Below the pieces are notes generated by a model. It was given only the letters and a program-made list of their open reading frames with translations, did no database searches and was not told the DNA's origin. Below are positions 30,753-37,422 of a stretch of 43,657 nucleotides of DNA, piece after piece. The DNA comes from a virus: the IMG/VR virus record IMGVR_UViG_3300031772_000071, positions 1-43,657 of that record, one strand, 5' to 3'. Position numbers and translations under genes: made by a program. Numbering within the stretch: position 1 is the first letter of the stretch; each line of letters opens with the position of its first letter.

Positions 30753-32082
30753 TTTAAAAACTCCGCCGCATTCTCTTGATTCGGAACAGGCGCTTATTGC
30801 CGCTTGTCTGATCCGGCCGGAAATCGTACCAGCCGTCATACACCGTCTTAAACCGGATGATTTTTATAAGATTGCCCATCGGCATATCATCCGGGCCATT
30901 TTCCATCTCAAAAAAGAGGCTGATTTGGTTCTGGTCTATCAGCGCATGGTTGACCAGAAGGTCGCGGAAGAGGCTGGGGGAAAGGAATATCTCATGTCCC
31001 TGGTCGATGGAACTGCAACAAGTGCCGGCTGGGCTCATTACGCCACGATTATTAAAGAGAAAGCCCAGCGCCGGCGAATCGCTGCCATATCCATGATGGC
31101 GGCGGATCAATCCCGAGACGACGCTCAATATGACCTGGAAGAGATTCTTTCCATCTTGAAAACAGGAATCCGGGATATCCAACAAGAAAACCTACCGGAT
31201 CATCGGTCCCAAGCCGATATTCTGCAGGCCGTTTACAAAGACATCGAGAATCGAGCCGAGAATCATAACTATTTTGTCGGAATCGAAACCGGGCTCCGTG
31301 CCATAGATCAAAAGTTGTCAGGATTGGAGCCCAAAACCACAGTGTACATCGCTGCAAGGCCGAGCATGGGCAAGACATCCCTTGCCCTGAATATTGCCAC
31401 CAACGTGGCGCTGGCACATCCTGAGGAGCAAGTCTTATATTTTAACCTGGAATCTAATGCTGAGGCCCTGATCCGGCGCCAATTGGCGTTTATGTCAGGG
31501 TTATTTTTATCCCGGATTCGCCGCGGGCAAATTGCAGACCATGAATGGGATAAGCTGACTCAAGCGTTTATCAACCTATCGGCCGGATCTTCTTTAAGCA
31601 TTATGGATAATTCAAAATTCAGATTTATCGAAAATCTCATATCTTATTCCGAAACCGTGGCGATGGACTCCAAAATCTCTTTAATCGTAGTCGATCATAT
31701 CCAAAAAATGAACACCCGGCAACGCATTCAAAACCGACATTTAGAAATATCCCATGTTTCTAACGCTATTCAAGATTTAGCCAAGGATTTAGCTGTGCCG
31801 ATTTTGGTACTCTGCCAATTAAGCCGCGAGGTTGAGGGTCGGTCTAATTCGCGCCCTGCTTTGCGGGATTTGAAGGAATCCGGGGACCTGGAACAAAATG
31901 CCGATGTGGTTTGGGGTTTATGGCGCGCCGATAAAGAGGCTGAAGACGTGGAATTGAACCAATTGAAGGGCCGGGACACGGGAATGTTTAATATGAAATT
32001 GAAATTTAATCCGCATACGCAACAATTTTCAGATCCGGTTGAAGATTTAGGCGAACCAGAGGAACCTTTCTGGAATAAATAA
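30745..32082 (+). CDS. DnaB-type replicative helicase
   Basis: A 445-residue protein with the DnaB order: N-terminal helical domain (SLDSEQALIAACL, residues 10-110), linker, then a RecA-like domain with Walker A ARPSMGKTS (about 203-211), a Walker B-like LIVVDHIQ (about 312), and LVLCQLSREVEGR...P-x-LRDLKESGDLEQNAD, the DnaB-specific C-terminal motif. It unwinds the phage fork, 5' to 3'. The genome has no DNA polymerase or primase visible, so host replication proteins must be recruited. It is the first of the replication trio helicase, initiator, nuclease. Confidence 0.95.
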   Translation: MPDLKTPPHSLDSEQALIAACLIRPEIVPAVIHRLKPDDFYKIAHRHIIRAIFHLKKEADLVLVYQRMVDQKVAEEAGGKEYLMSLVDGTATSAGWAHYATIIKEKAQRRRIAAISMMAADQSRDDAQYDLEEILSILKTGIRDIQQENLPDHRSQADILQAVYKDIENRAENHNYFVGIETGLRAIDQKLSGLEPKTTVYIAARPSMGKTSLALNIATNVALAHPEEQVLYFNLESNAEALIRRQLAFMSGLFLSRIRRGQIADHEWDKLTQAFINLSAGSSLSIMDNSKFRFIENLISYSETVAMDSKISLIVVDHIQKMNTRQRIQNRHLEISHVSNAIQDLAKDLAVPILVLCQLSREVEGRSNSRPALRDLKESGDLEQNADVVWGLWRADKEAEDVELNQLKGRDTGMFNMKLKFNPHTQQFSDPVEDLGEPEEPFWNK

Positions 32083-32111
32083 TTGACAATTCGGTTTAAT
32101 CGGTCTATGGT
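32083..32111 (+). promoter_or_regulatory. promoter between helicase and initiator genes
   Basis: TTGACA (32083-32088), 17-base spacer, TATGGT (32106-32111). It shares TTGACAATTC and the unusual TATGGT with the promoter at 33708. Expected start at about 32118-32119, which coincides with an ATG. Confidence 0.65.
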
Positions 32112-32118
32112 TTGGGTT

Positions 32119-32253
32119 ATGAGATATTACGAGACTGAAAAACTTCAAATTCTAACGGCAATCCGCCAGGCGCTCCGCTTAATTGTGGACAAGGGCCTCG
32201 TAACCCTCTCATGCTTGGCGGGTTGCCGTTTGCGTTTGAGGTTCGATTTATGA
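32119..32253 (+). CDS. 44-residue reading frame, possibly leaderless
   Basis: The ATG lies where the transcript from the promoter at 32083 should begin and there is no ribosome site. The frame gives a small basic helical peptide (MRYYETEKLQILTAIRQALR...) and its stop overlaps the initiator start by 4 bases (ATGA). The same bases form a strong RNA stem (32156-32228), so it may be an RNA element with a chance frame or a leader peptide controlling the initiator. Confidence 0.35.
   Translation: MRYYETEKLQILTAIRQALRLIVDKGLVTLSCLAGCRLRLRFDL
32156..32228 (+). promoter_or_regulatory. large RNA stem before the initiator gene
   Basis: CGGCAATCCGCCA (32156-32168) pairs with TGGCGGGTTGCCG (32216-32228) over 13 bp with one U-G pair. 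The 47-base loop contains AGGG / CCCT. The stem ends 22 bases before the initiator ATG and follows a promoter by 45 bases, so it could control initiator expression. Confidence 0.55.
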
Positions 32254-32990
32254 AATGGTTTAGGCTCTGGGTTGACATTCTTGATGATCCAAAAATGGCT
32301 CAATTAACAGATTATGAGTTTAAGATTTTTATCTATTTATTAGCCCTTTGTTCTGAAGTCGACTCAATGTCAGGCGAATGTCGATTGAATGTCAAGTCAA
32401 TGTCAATCAGGTTTCGAACGCAAGTCAACCATTTATCACCAGCTTTTGAAACGTTTCAAAAGATCGGTTTAATAACTATTTCAGAAGATGGATTTGTTGT
32501 AATAAGTAATTGGAGTAAAAGACAATTTAAATCAGATAGAGTTACAGATAGAGTTCATAAATTTAGGAAAGTCACCGTAGAAAGAAACGTTTCATGTAAC
32601 GTTTCTGAAACGCCCTCAGACTCAGACTCAGATACAGATACAGATAAGACCCCCTCTATCCCCCAAAAGAGGGAAGAGATTATTTATCCGGATTGGTTAA
32701 ATCAGGAAGCTTGGAAACGCTACCTTGAACATCGAAAAATCTTAAAATCTAAAATGTCAGTTTATGCCCAAGCGTTGGCAATTAAACGTTTAGAGGGGTT
32801 TAAAAATAAAGGCATGGATCACGTTGCGGTTTTAAATCAATCAATTGAAAATGGATGGAAAGGATTATTTGAATTAAAGATCGAATCTTCAGCTCAACCA
32901 GAAAAGCCTATAGATTGGATCTGTAAAAAATGCCATAAAAAAACCAATAGTTTACAAGCTGGGCTCTGTCATGCCTGTTATGAGGGGTGA
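32250..32990 (+). CDS. replication initiator, phage replisome-organiser type
   Basis: A 246-residue protein. The N-terminal 90 residues (KWFRLWVDILDDPKMAQLTDYEFKIF... then GLITISEDGFVVISNWSKRQ) match the winged-helix domain of phage replisome organisers. A Ser/Asp/Thr linker (SDSDSDTDTD) follows, then a helical part, and a C-terminal zinc ribbon (CKKCHKK ... LCHAC). It should bind the origin and load the helicase encoded upstream. The start 32250 overlaps the small frame's stop; an in-frame upstream start at 32211 would cover the RNA stem. Confidence 0.8.
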   Translation: MKWFRLWVDILDDPKMAQLTDYEFKIFIYLLALCSEVDSMSGECRLNVKSMSIRFRTQVNHLSPAFETFQKIGLITISEDGFVVISNWSKRQFKSDRVTDRVHKFRKVTVERNVSCNVSETPSDSDSDTDTDKTPSIPQKREEIIYPDWLNQEAWKRYLEHRKILKSKMSVYAQALAIKRLEGFKNKGMDHVAVLNQSIENGWKGLFELKIESSAQPEKPIDWICKKCHKKTNSLQAGLCHACYEG

Positions 32991-32993
32991 AAG

Positions 32994-33335
32994 ATGGATG
33001 AAATTTATATGGAAAAATGGAGAGCAGCGTTTAGAAAATCAATTTGGAATGACTTTCTGGGTATTTATGATTTTACCCTGAAAGAAAAGATGTTTGATTT
33101 TGATTGTGAATTGGCGGTTATGTGTGCCATGAATATTCTAACCCAAAACATTGAGAGGTATAAATGGCCGCGAAACTGGAAAGAGGCGGTTAAAGAACGC
33201 TGGCTGCCGGCATGGATATTGAAAAGATTCCCGGTCAAATATACCGTGATCGACGTAAAAGCAATTTATCCAAAGGCAAAATGGTCAGATCCAATATTTA
33301 AGGCGGAGGAGGTCAAAGATGACCCGCTGGTCTGA
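32994..33335 (+). CDS. replication-region protein, unknown
   Basis: A 113-residue protein (WKEAVKERWLPAWILKRFPV in the middle), basic and aromatic, 3 bases after the initiator gene and overlapping the nuclease gene by 17 bases. The MDEIYMEKWRAAFRKS start and KRW..AW..RR-type centre recur in phage replication modules; role unknown. Confidence 0.6.
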   Translation: MDEIYMEKWRAAFRKSIWNDFLGIYDFTLKEKMFDFDCELAVMCAMNILTQNIERYKWPRNWKEAVKERWLPAWILKRFPVKYTVIDVKAIYPKAKWSDPIFKAEEVKDDPLV

Positions 33336-33711
33336 GCAACAATTAAAAGAATATCAAACCCGGCGAATGCTGAAAGGCACCTATTTTCTCCCGGACCAGC
33401 CGATGGATGAAGGGGAAGAGATTGAAAACACACTCCAGATCAAAATTGAGAGGTTTTTGCGGGGTAAGGGATATCCTTACCTGTCTTTTAAAAAAAGTCG
33501 TGCTGTAGTCAGGTTGCTACCTGCCGGCTGGCCTGATTTGACAGTGGTGCTGCCTCAAACTATCATTTTTATGGAACTCAAGGCCAAAAAAGGGCGCCGA
33601 TCTAAAGAGCAAAAGGAAATGGCCTTGATTTTTTACCATTTGGGTCATGTGATTTACGAGGTCAAAACCTGGAAAAAGTTTTTGGAGATTATTAACTCTA
33701 AAAACCCTTGA
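33319..33711 (+). CDS. VRR-NUC domain nuclease
   Basis: A 130-residue protein that is essentially one VRR-NUC domain: GEEIENTLQIKIERFL (acidic start), LPAGWPDLTVVLP with D73, FMELKAKKGRRSKEQ with E86 and K88, then Q98. P-D...E-x-K is the catalytic core of this PD-(D/E)XK branch; such phage enzymes are structure-specific nucleases, often beside replication genes, that may resolve branched DNA. GGAGG stands 6 bases before the ATG. Last gene of the rightward early block. Confidence 0.9.
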   Translation: MTRWSEQQLKEYQTRRMLKGTYFLPDQPMDEGEEIENTLQIKIERFLRGKGYPYLSFKKSRAVVRLLPAGWPDLTVVLPQTIIFMELKAKKGRRSKEQKEMALIFYHLGHVIYEVKTWKKFLEIINSKNP

Positions 33712-33736
33712 CAATTCTCGCCTGATTTGATATGGT
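33708..33736 (+). promoter_or_regulatory. promoter of a gene-less transcript
   Basis: TTGACA (33708-33713), 17-base spacer, TATGGT (33731-33736). It overlaps the last codons of the nuclease gene. Expected start near 33743. No gene follows before the terminator at 33882. Confidence 0.7.
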
Positions 33737-33742
33737 GAAGCC

Positions 33743-33920
33743 GTCTTTAATCCTTCCATAGCGGCCCAGGTCGATTCAACATCCCTGGGCCGCGCCTCTA
33801 TTTTAAACGGGGAAAGGCAGGTGGTGGTTATGGATCGTGGTCGTAATTGACCAACTAAAATTAAGGGTTCAATATTCATCTAAGCCTCGGATTGATTCAA
33901 TTTCTCCGGGGCTTTTGTTT
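33743..33920 (+). ncRNA. candidate small RNA with own promoter and terminator
   Basis: From the start near 33743 to the terminator the transcript would be about 176 nucleotides and holds no credible gene (the longest frames are under 12 codons). Near its 5' end GCGGCCCAGG (33761-33770) pairs perfectly with CCTGGGCCGC (33784-33793), and flanking CCGTCTTTAA (33741-33750) can pair with TTAAACGG (33803-33810). Its end is an intrinsic terminator. It might be a regulatory RNA, a decoy, or an antisense RNA; no family recognised. Confidence 0.55.
33882..33920 (+). terminator. intrinsic terminator of the small RNA
   Basis: AAGCCTCGG (33882-33890) pairs with CCGGGGCTT (33906-33914, one G-U) and is followed by TTTTGTTT. 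It also marks the boundary with the leftward small-gene block, whose last gene ends at 33923. Confidence 0.75.
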
Positions 33921-33922
33921 AT

Positions 33923-33985
33923 TCACATGCTAATCAAAATCAGCCATAGAATAATGACAATGACGATCAATAAAAATACTATCAT
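33923..33985 (-). CDS. 20-residue membrane peptide
   Basis: MIVFLLIVIVIILWLILISM: almost every residue is hydrophobic, a single membrane span and nothing else. GGAGG lies 7 bases before the ATG and the ATG overlaps the preceding stop (ATGA), which is strong support for real translation of so short a frame. It is the last gene of its block. Function unknown; such peptides can modulate membrane proteins or depolarise membranes. Confidence 0.6.
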   Translation of the reverse strand: MIVFLLIVIVIILWLILISM

Positions 33986-34143
33986 GACTTTACCTCCTCC
34001 AATGTTGCGTCGCGTTCCTGAAGCGACAATGCTTTCCGGCTGCATTTCCGGCAGATCCCGTGAGTAGTAGATTTATCCCGCCACGGGCGTTTGATCCCAA
34101 ATAAACCGAGCCTTTTACCGCACCATCCGCAAACTCGTTTCAT
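33982..34143 (-). CDS. 53-residue zinc-finger-like protein
   Basis: A basic protein with CGWCGK at residues 5-10 and CRKC at 31-34, a zinc-ribbon pattern; the C-terminus is acidic and its last codons hold the ribosome site of the next gene. AAAGGAG precedes the ATG by 8 bases. A common small phage type of unknown target. Confidence 0.65.
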   Translation of the reverse strand: MKRVCGWCGKRLGLFGIKRPWRDKSTTHGICRKCSRKALSLQERDATLEEVKS

Positions 34144-34144
34144 C

Positions 34145-34294
34145 TCATTTTCTCCTTTTCCTTGTTAAATATTTCTCATAGAATTTACCTATTTTTCGCG
34201 CCAGGTGCATCGGAATACCAAGATTCATTAATCGACAATAGATATGCAAGCAATTCAAATAATGCTGAAGCCAATTATGAAGCGGACGGTTCAT
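34145..34294 (-). CDS. 49-residue basic protein
   Basis: A basic, histidine- and aromatic-rich protein (MNRPLHNWLQHYLNCLHIYC..., end YLTRKRRK). Four-base overlap with the gene before it and a stop one base from the next ATG show tight coupling. Not recognised. Confidence 0.55.
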   Translation of the reverse strand: MNRPLHNWLQHYLNCLHIYCRLMNLGIPMHLARKIGKFYEKYLTRKRRK

Positions 34295-34602
34295 TTATTC
34301 AAGACTTCTACTTCGGAACAAAGATCACAAAGTAAAGCCCAACCAGGAATATCATGAATGCATGGATTATCAGGTGCATTATACCAAGCAGCAGAAAAGT
34401 AATCTGCCAACCGCGGATTCTTTTCTTGTTTCATTCGCGCAACTTCTTCGCTTCTCTGGCATTGGGTAATATTGTCATTTATATCTGCATGATCTGTCAT
34501 CCCAATAAAACGGTTTAATATTCCAAGCAAATCAGGCCAATTTTCATCAACCAGATTCCACCATTGTTTTTTATTCTTCGGCCAATTCCCTTGATAAGCC
34601 AT
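34291..34602 (-). CDS. unknown protein of the small-gene block
   Basis: A 103-residue protein (MAYQGNWPKNKKQWWNLVDE..., end WALLCDLCSEVEVLNK), tryptophan-rich with a C-x-x-C near the end. Start 34602 is preferred since GGGAG stands 8 bases before it; an in-frame GTG at 34608 is too close to the site. Not recognised. The WP...W....W..LL segment recurs in small phage proteins. Confidence 0.6.
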   Translation of the reverse strand: MAYQGNWPKNKKQWWNLVDENWPDLLGILNRFIGMTDHADINDNITQCQRSEEVARMKQEKNPRLADYFSAAWYNAPDNPCIHDIPGWALLCDLCSEVEVLNK

Positions 34603-34604
34603 CT

Positions 34605-35042
34605 TCACTTCTCCCTTCTTGCTCTGTCAATTTCATTTTCAGATGGTTTGTCTCCATAAAACGGACAATCAAGAATAATTTTTTCGTTTTGATGCGCTGT
34701 ACATTTTTTAAAACCTAAGCATGTTTTGCAAAGCGATTCAGTTTTAAGTTTAAGTTGGGAGAGAAAATCTTTACAGCCTTTTGCTGAAAATAGATCAGGA
34801 TGTTTTGCCATAAATTCCAGGGTTCCTATAAGAAAAGGAAGTTTTTCAATCGCCTTCTCTCCGTCTATCCCCTGTTCATCAAGGTAATTGGCGACAGTGC
34901 CGGCAAGAGCTATAAAAGCAGCATTGTCTTGTGCTTCTTGGTCCATCTCTTTTATATCTTTAGTCCATTGACATATCATCCGACGGCCTTTTCCATTAGT
35001 TATCATTGATTTTAATACTTCCCATTTTCCTTTTGTTCTCAT
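34605..35042 (-). CDS. unknown protein with cysteine-rich end
   Basis: A 145-residue protein: helical centre (AAFIALAGTVANYLDEQGID), then CKTCLGFKKCTAHQNEKIIL and a further C, which could form a zinc site or iron-sulphur site. It overlaps the next gene's upstream GTG by 4 bases. Not recognised. Confidence 0.6.
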   Translation of the reverse strand: MRTKGKWEVLKSMITNGKGRRMICQWTKDIKEMDQEAQDNAAFIALAGTVANYLDEQGIDGEKAIEKLPFLIGTLEFMAKHPDLFSAKGCKDFLSQLKLKTESLCKTCLGFKKCTAHQNEKIILDCPFYGDKPSENEIDRARREK

Positions 35043-35046
35043 GATT

Positions 35047-35478
35047 TTATTCTCCTTCCGGCCAATTTGGTATTAACTTATGAATATCATCAGCCTGTCG
35101 TTTTAATTCGGCAGACCATGCGGCAGACCATGCGGCAGCCCGTGCGGCAGCCCGTGCGGCAGCCCCTACGGCATCCCATGCGGCACCCCATGACCTATCT
35201 GTTCCATTGAGCCAATTTTTTGCCCAAATTTCAACTTTTGGGATACCACAATGTAATGTATGATTAGTAACAGCGCGAGCGACAATAATATCGACTGCTA
35301 TTTGTATTTGGGATTGTAATTTTTCATACATTTCTTCCGATAAATGAGCTAATTGCCACAACAACCAATCTCCCCGATCACAAGCTTTCCACCAATCGGG
35401 TTGATTTGCGTAGTTTTTACGCATTTCCAATGCTTCCTTACAGGATCCCCATTCTAGTCCTTGTTCATAAGCGTTCAT
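35047..35478 (-). CDS. protein with W-rich centre and alanine-repeat C-terminus
   Basis: A 143-residue protein. The N-terminal part (QPDWWKACDRGDWLLWQLAHL) has the W-x-x-x-x-RGDW-x-LW pattern found in a family I recall as putative immunity-type or unknown bacterial and phage proteins. The C-terminal part (about 95-125) is built of AAAR, AAAW and SAAW units encoded by a 12-bp DNA repeat. Start 35478 is set by AAAGGAG; an in-frame extension to 35559 has no site. Function unknown. Confidence 0.6.
   Translation of the reverse strand: MNAYEQGLEWGSCKEALEMRKNYANQPDWWKACDRGDWLLWQLAHLSEEMYEKLQSQIQIAVDIIVARAVTNHTLHCGIPKVEIWAKNWLNGTDRSWGAAWDAVGAAARAAARAAAWSAAWSAELKRQADDIHKLIPNWPEGE
35109..35192. repeat. 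12-bp tandem repeat, seven units
   Basis: Seven units of the form cggcagcccgtg (variants such as cggcagaccatg and cggcatcccatg) follow without a gap inside the gene at 35047-35478. Each unit is four codons, so copy-number change would not break the frame. Confidence 0.85.
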
Positions 35479-35559
35479 TTTAAAATTCTCCTTTCTTTTA
35501 AGGTTAATAATCAATCCTTTTGTCTTGCCCGTGGCATTCGGGCAGGGAAAGAGGATCAA

Positions 35560-35772
35560 TCAAATTTTTCCGCCATTCGGACCGCATTCCCCGTTGATGT
35601 AATCAAGCCAGCGAGATGGTTTAAAATTAGGATTCTGAGATAGACAAACATCCGAGATAGCATTAACATCAAGTCGCCATTGGACCATCTTGTTTTTGCT
35701 CCAATTCGGCTGAGGTTTTTGTGCTCTTAATGCATCCGCCAATTTAATGAAATCCTTTTTGCTCATACTCAT
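35560..35772 (-). CDS. small conserved phage protein
   Basis: A 70-residue protein: MSMSKKDFIKLADALRAQKP onward, then WRLDVNAISDVC and PSRWLDYINGECGPNGGKI. This full pattern (KKDFI-x-LAD..R, W-x-x-D-x-x-AI-x-DVC, F..SRW..YI-x-GECGP-x-GG) is a frequent small phage protein; I know no function. GGAAGG lies 8 bases before the ATG. Confidence 0.75.
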   Translation of the reverse strand: MSMSKKDFIKLADALRAQKPQPNWSKNKMVQWRLDVNAISDVCLSQNPNFKPSRWLDYINGECGPNGGKI

Positions 35773-35802
35773 GGTAAAACCTTCCTTTCTGCCCTTGGGC
35801 TG

Positions 35803-36006
35803 TTAGTCATTAATAGTGATAATTTTTGTATGATGTGTAAAGGTATCAAAATACCGTTTTGCTACAGTTACCCAGCCGCATGCTTCGCGCCGATAGATTC
35901 CGCATAAACCCATACCCTTTGCTTCTCTGAAGCATTCACCCAATGTCCCTTTAAATTGTATCCAAGGCGCGGCTAAATCAGCAAGGCCATATTCTTTTTC
36001 ATTCAT
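35803..36006 (-). CDS. small unknown protein
   Basis: A 67-residue protein (APWIQFKGTLGECFREAKGM in the N-terminal half, then YFDTFTHHTKIITIND), probably a small alpha/beta fold. Not recognised. GGGAAAG precedes the ATG. Confidence 0.55.
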   Translation of the reverse strand: MNEKEYGLADLAAPWIQFKGTLGECFREAKGMGLCGIYRREACGWVTVAKRYFDTFTHHTKIITIND

Positions 36007-36035
36007 CTCTTTCCCTCGCTTTCCAAATTAAAAGA

Positions 36036-36317
36036 TTAATATTCAATACTCATAAAAGGACAAAATGAAGTACCTTCGCTAACTGTAATTTTTACAACCG
36101 TTTTCAATTCTTTCCTTAGTTTTTTAATAGTCTGAAAAAGTTTGTTATCGCTTCTTGTCTTAATTACTCGCGGATAAGGTGTTATTTCGTTTTCTTTCCA
36201 AGCATGGATGACAAACATTTCAATATCATCACAACCTTGGCAATCCCAACAAGGATGATCATCATTAGAGATTGGTACTCGTGGACCATATTTGTTTTTA
36301 AAACGATTACAAAGCAT
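36036..36317 (-). CDS. small unknown protein with cysteine motif
   Basis: A 93-residue protein starting MLCNRFKNKYGPRVPISNDD, with HPCWDCQGCDD (C-x-x-C-x-x-C) and a further cysteine in FCPFM near the end; could hold metal. Start set by AAAGGAG 9 bases upstream. Not recognised. Confidence 0.55.
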   Translation of the reverse strand: MLCNRFKNKYGPRVPISNDDHPCWDCQGCDDIEMFVIHAWKENEITPYPRVIKTRSDNKLFQTIKKLRKELKTVVKITVSEGTSFCPFMSIEY

Positions 36318-36340
36318 TTTCAACACTCCTTTTCTAAAGA

Positions 36341-36583
36341 TTACAAAACTTTTATTCCGTTCCAATCAATACAATTCCAATGCTTTCCTGATTGGATATA
36401 GACCGATCCTTTGCTATCCATTTTAACCATTTTGATATGGCGCTTATCCAATTTTATAGCGCGAGTATGAGAAAGAATCAGCACAACATGATCAAGGTTT
36501 AGGTTATCCAAAATAAAAGCAAAGCGTTCTTTGCCTTTCTGAAGTTTTAAAAATCTGCCTTTTACCATATCGGAATTATTCAT
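36341..36583 (-). CDS. small basic beta-rich protein, unknown
   Basis: An 80-residue basic protein (MVKGRFLKLQKGKERFAFIL, ... GSVYIQSGKHWNCIDWNGIKV) that reads like a small beta barrel. GAGGTG is close to the ATG. Not recognised. Confidence 0.55.
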   Translation of the reverse strand: MNNSDMVKGRFLKLQKGKERFAFILDNLNLDHVVLILSHTRAIKLDKRHIKMVKMDSKGSVYIQSGKHWNCIDWNGIKVL

Positions 36584-36592
36584 TTTTCACCT

Positions 36593-36673
36593 CTACAAAA
36601 ACCTCAGCATCATAGCCAGCATGATACAGCCATAAATGCCGATTAGGATCAGGATTGCTTGAGTTTTGGTCAT
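36593..36673 (-). CDS. 26-residue membrane peptide
   Basis: MTKTQAILILIGIYGCIMLA then a short hydrophobic end: a single membrane span. AAAGGA stands 8 bases before the ATG. It lies in an otherwise empty gap of 150 bases between two genes of the block, which supports it. Function unknown. Confidence 0.5.
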   Translation of the reverse strand: MTKTQAILILIGIYGCIMLAMMLRFL

Positions 36674-36705
36674 GGATTATTCCTTTCTTGGTTAATCGCT
36701 CCCGT

Positions 36706-36728
36706 CTGCCTATCGCATGGATAGGCAG
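36706..36728. other. perfect 9-bp hairpin between small genes
   Basis: CTGCCTATC / GATAGGCAG with a 5-base loop, between the gene at 36738 and the membrane peptide gene. No U-tract on the leftward side, so it is more likely an mRNA-stability or processing element than a terminator. A weaker one (CTTGCCCG / CGGGCAGG, 35524-35546) lies in the same block. Confidence 0.5.
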
Positions 36729-36737
36729 GGGTAGAGA

Positions 36738-36989
36738 TTAAACAATGACAAATTCATCATGGGTTAGATAATCGATAAGATCTTTCTCAAGATTTTTCAT
36801 GTTTTGCGGTATCCAACCATTAATCCCTTTTCGGTTTATTTCATTACTTGAAAATACAAATTCATCATCTTGATCAAAAAATTCAGTTAAGATATACCCT
36901 GGCCTATAAGATTCATAAACTTTCATTGTGTACTGATTATTGGATTTTACGTGTTTTACTTGTCTAACATCTAATAATTTTGATTGCAT
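36738..36989 (-). CDS. first gene of the leftward small-gene block, unknown
   Basis: An 83-residue protein (MQSKLLDVRQVKHVKSNNQY, then GYILTEFFDQDDEFVFSSNE), likely alpha/beta. Start 36989 follows AAGGAGAAAAAC; an in-frame extension to 37049 has no site. The block's promoter should lie just upstream; on the minus strand TATACT (37031-37026) is a fair -10 box, but no good -35 box is spaced correctly. Confidence 0.55.
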   Translation of the reverse strand: MQSKLLDVRQVKHVKSNNQYTMKVYESYRPGYILTEFFDQDDEFVFSSNEINRKGINGWIPQNMKNLEKDLIDYLTHDEFVIV

Positions 36990-37042
36990 GTTTTTCTCCT
37001 TGTTAGTGGTTGTCGATCTTACCTTAGTATAGAGCAAGTCCC

Positions 37043-37258
37043 ATGCCAAAACTCACACCCAATAAAATCAATAGGTTACGTAATGGTCAAACCATTACAA
37101 TCAACCCAAATGTGACAAAAAATGGTAAGCTCCTGAAATCATTAAGACAATTTTTGGTCAGATTACAAAAAACGGCAGGGATTTATAAAACCTATAAATC
37201 AAGGAAGTATGGTAAAAAAGCCACACTCCTAAATCCTATTAAAATATCAAATGTTTAA
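37043..37258 (+). CDS. small basic protein, divergent to the small-gene block
   Basis: A 71-residue, very basic protein (PKLTPNKINRLRNGQTITIN, LLKSLRQFLVRLQKTAG, YKSRKYGKKATLL). No strong ribosome site. The charge suggests nucleic-acid binding. It is the only rightward gene between the nuclease and the packaging genes. Could be a chance frame, but composition is protein-like. Confidence 0.45.
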   Translation: MPKLTPNKINRLRNGQTITINPNVTKNGKLLKSLRQFLVRLQKTAGIYKTYKSRKYGKKATLLNPIKISNV

Positions 37259-37277
37259 ATGTTCAGAAAATGAACGC

Positions 37278-37306
37278 TTGACAATCCGTAAAATCAGGTT
37301 TATTCT
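37278..37306 (+). promoter_or_regulatory. rightward promoter toward the late genes
   Basis: TTGACA (37278-37283), 17-base spacer, TATTCT (37301-37306). It stands two bases after the GTTCA-N5-TGAAC inverted repeat. Expected start near 37313. Its leader folds at once into hairpins. Confidence 0.65.
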
Positions 37307-37316
37307 CGCGCGTTAA

Positions 37317-37381
37317 GACCGGCTTCTGGCCGGTCATTCAGGTCTGCAGGTCCCCCGGAAGACCTGCCAAGGCCGCAGGCC
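37317..37381 (+). promoter_or_regulatory. hairpin series at the start of the late transcript
   Basis: GACCGGC / GCCGGTC (37317-37335) and GCAGGTC / GACCTGC (37346-37367) are perfect 7-bp stems. CCTGC (37363-37367) can instead pair with GCAGG (37375-37379), so two mutually exclusive folds exist. The position directly after transcript start resembles put-type antitermination sites or attenuators; sequence similarity to those was not recognised. Confidence 0.45.
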
Positions 37382-37422
37382 GGGCTTTAAATCCCTCTCT
37401 CTATCTCCCAAGCTTCCATATC

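Noticed and set aside
37026-37031. TATACT (minus strand) as promoter of the leftward small-gene block
   Set aside because: A promoter must exist nearby, but no -35 box fits at 16-18 bases, so I did not list it as a feature.
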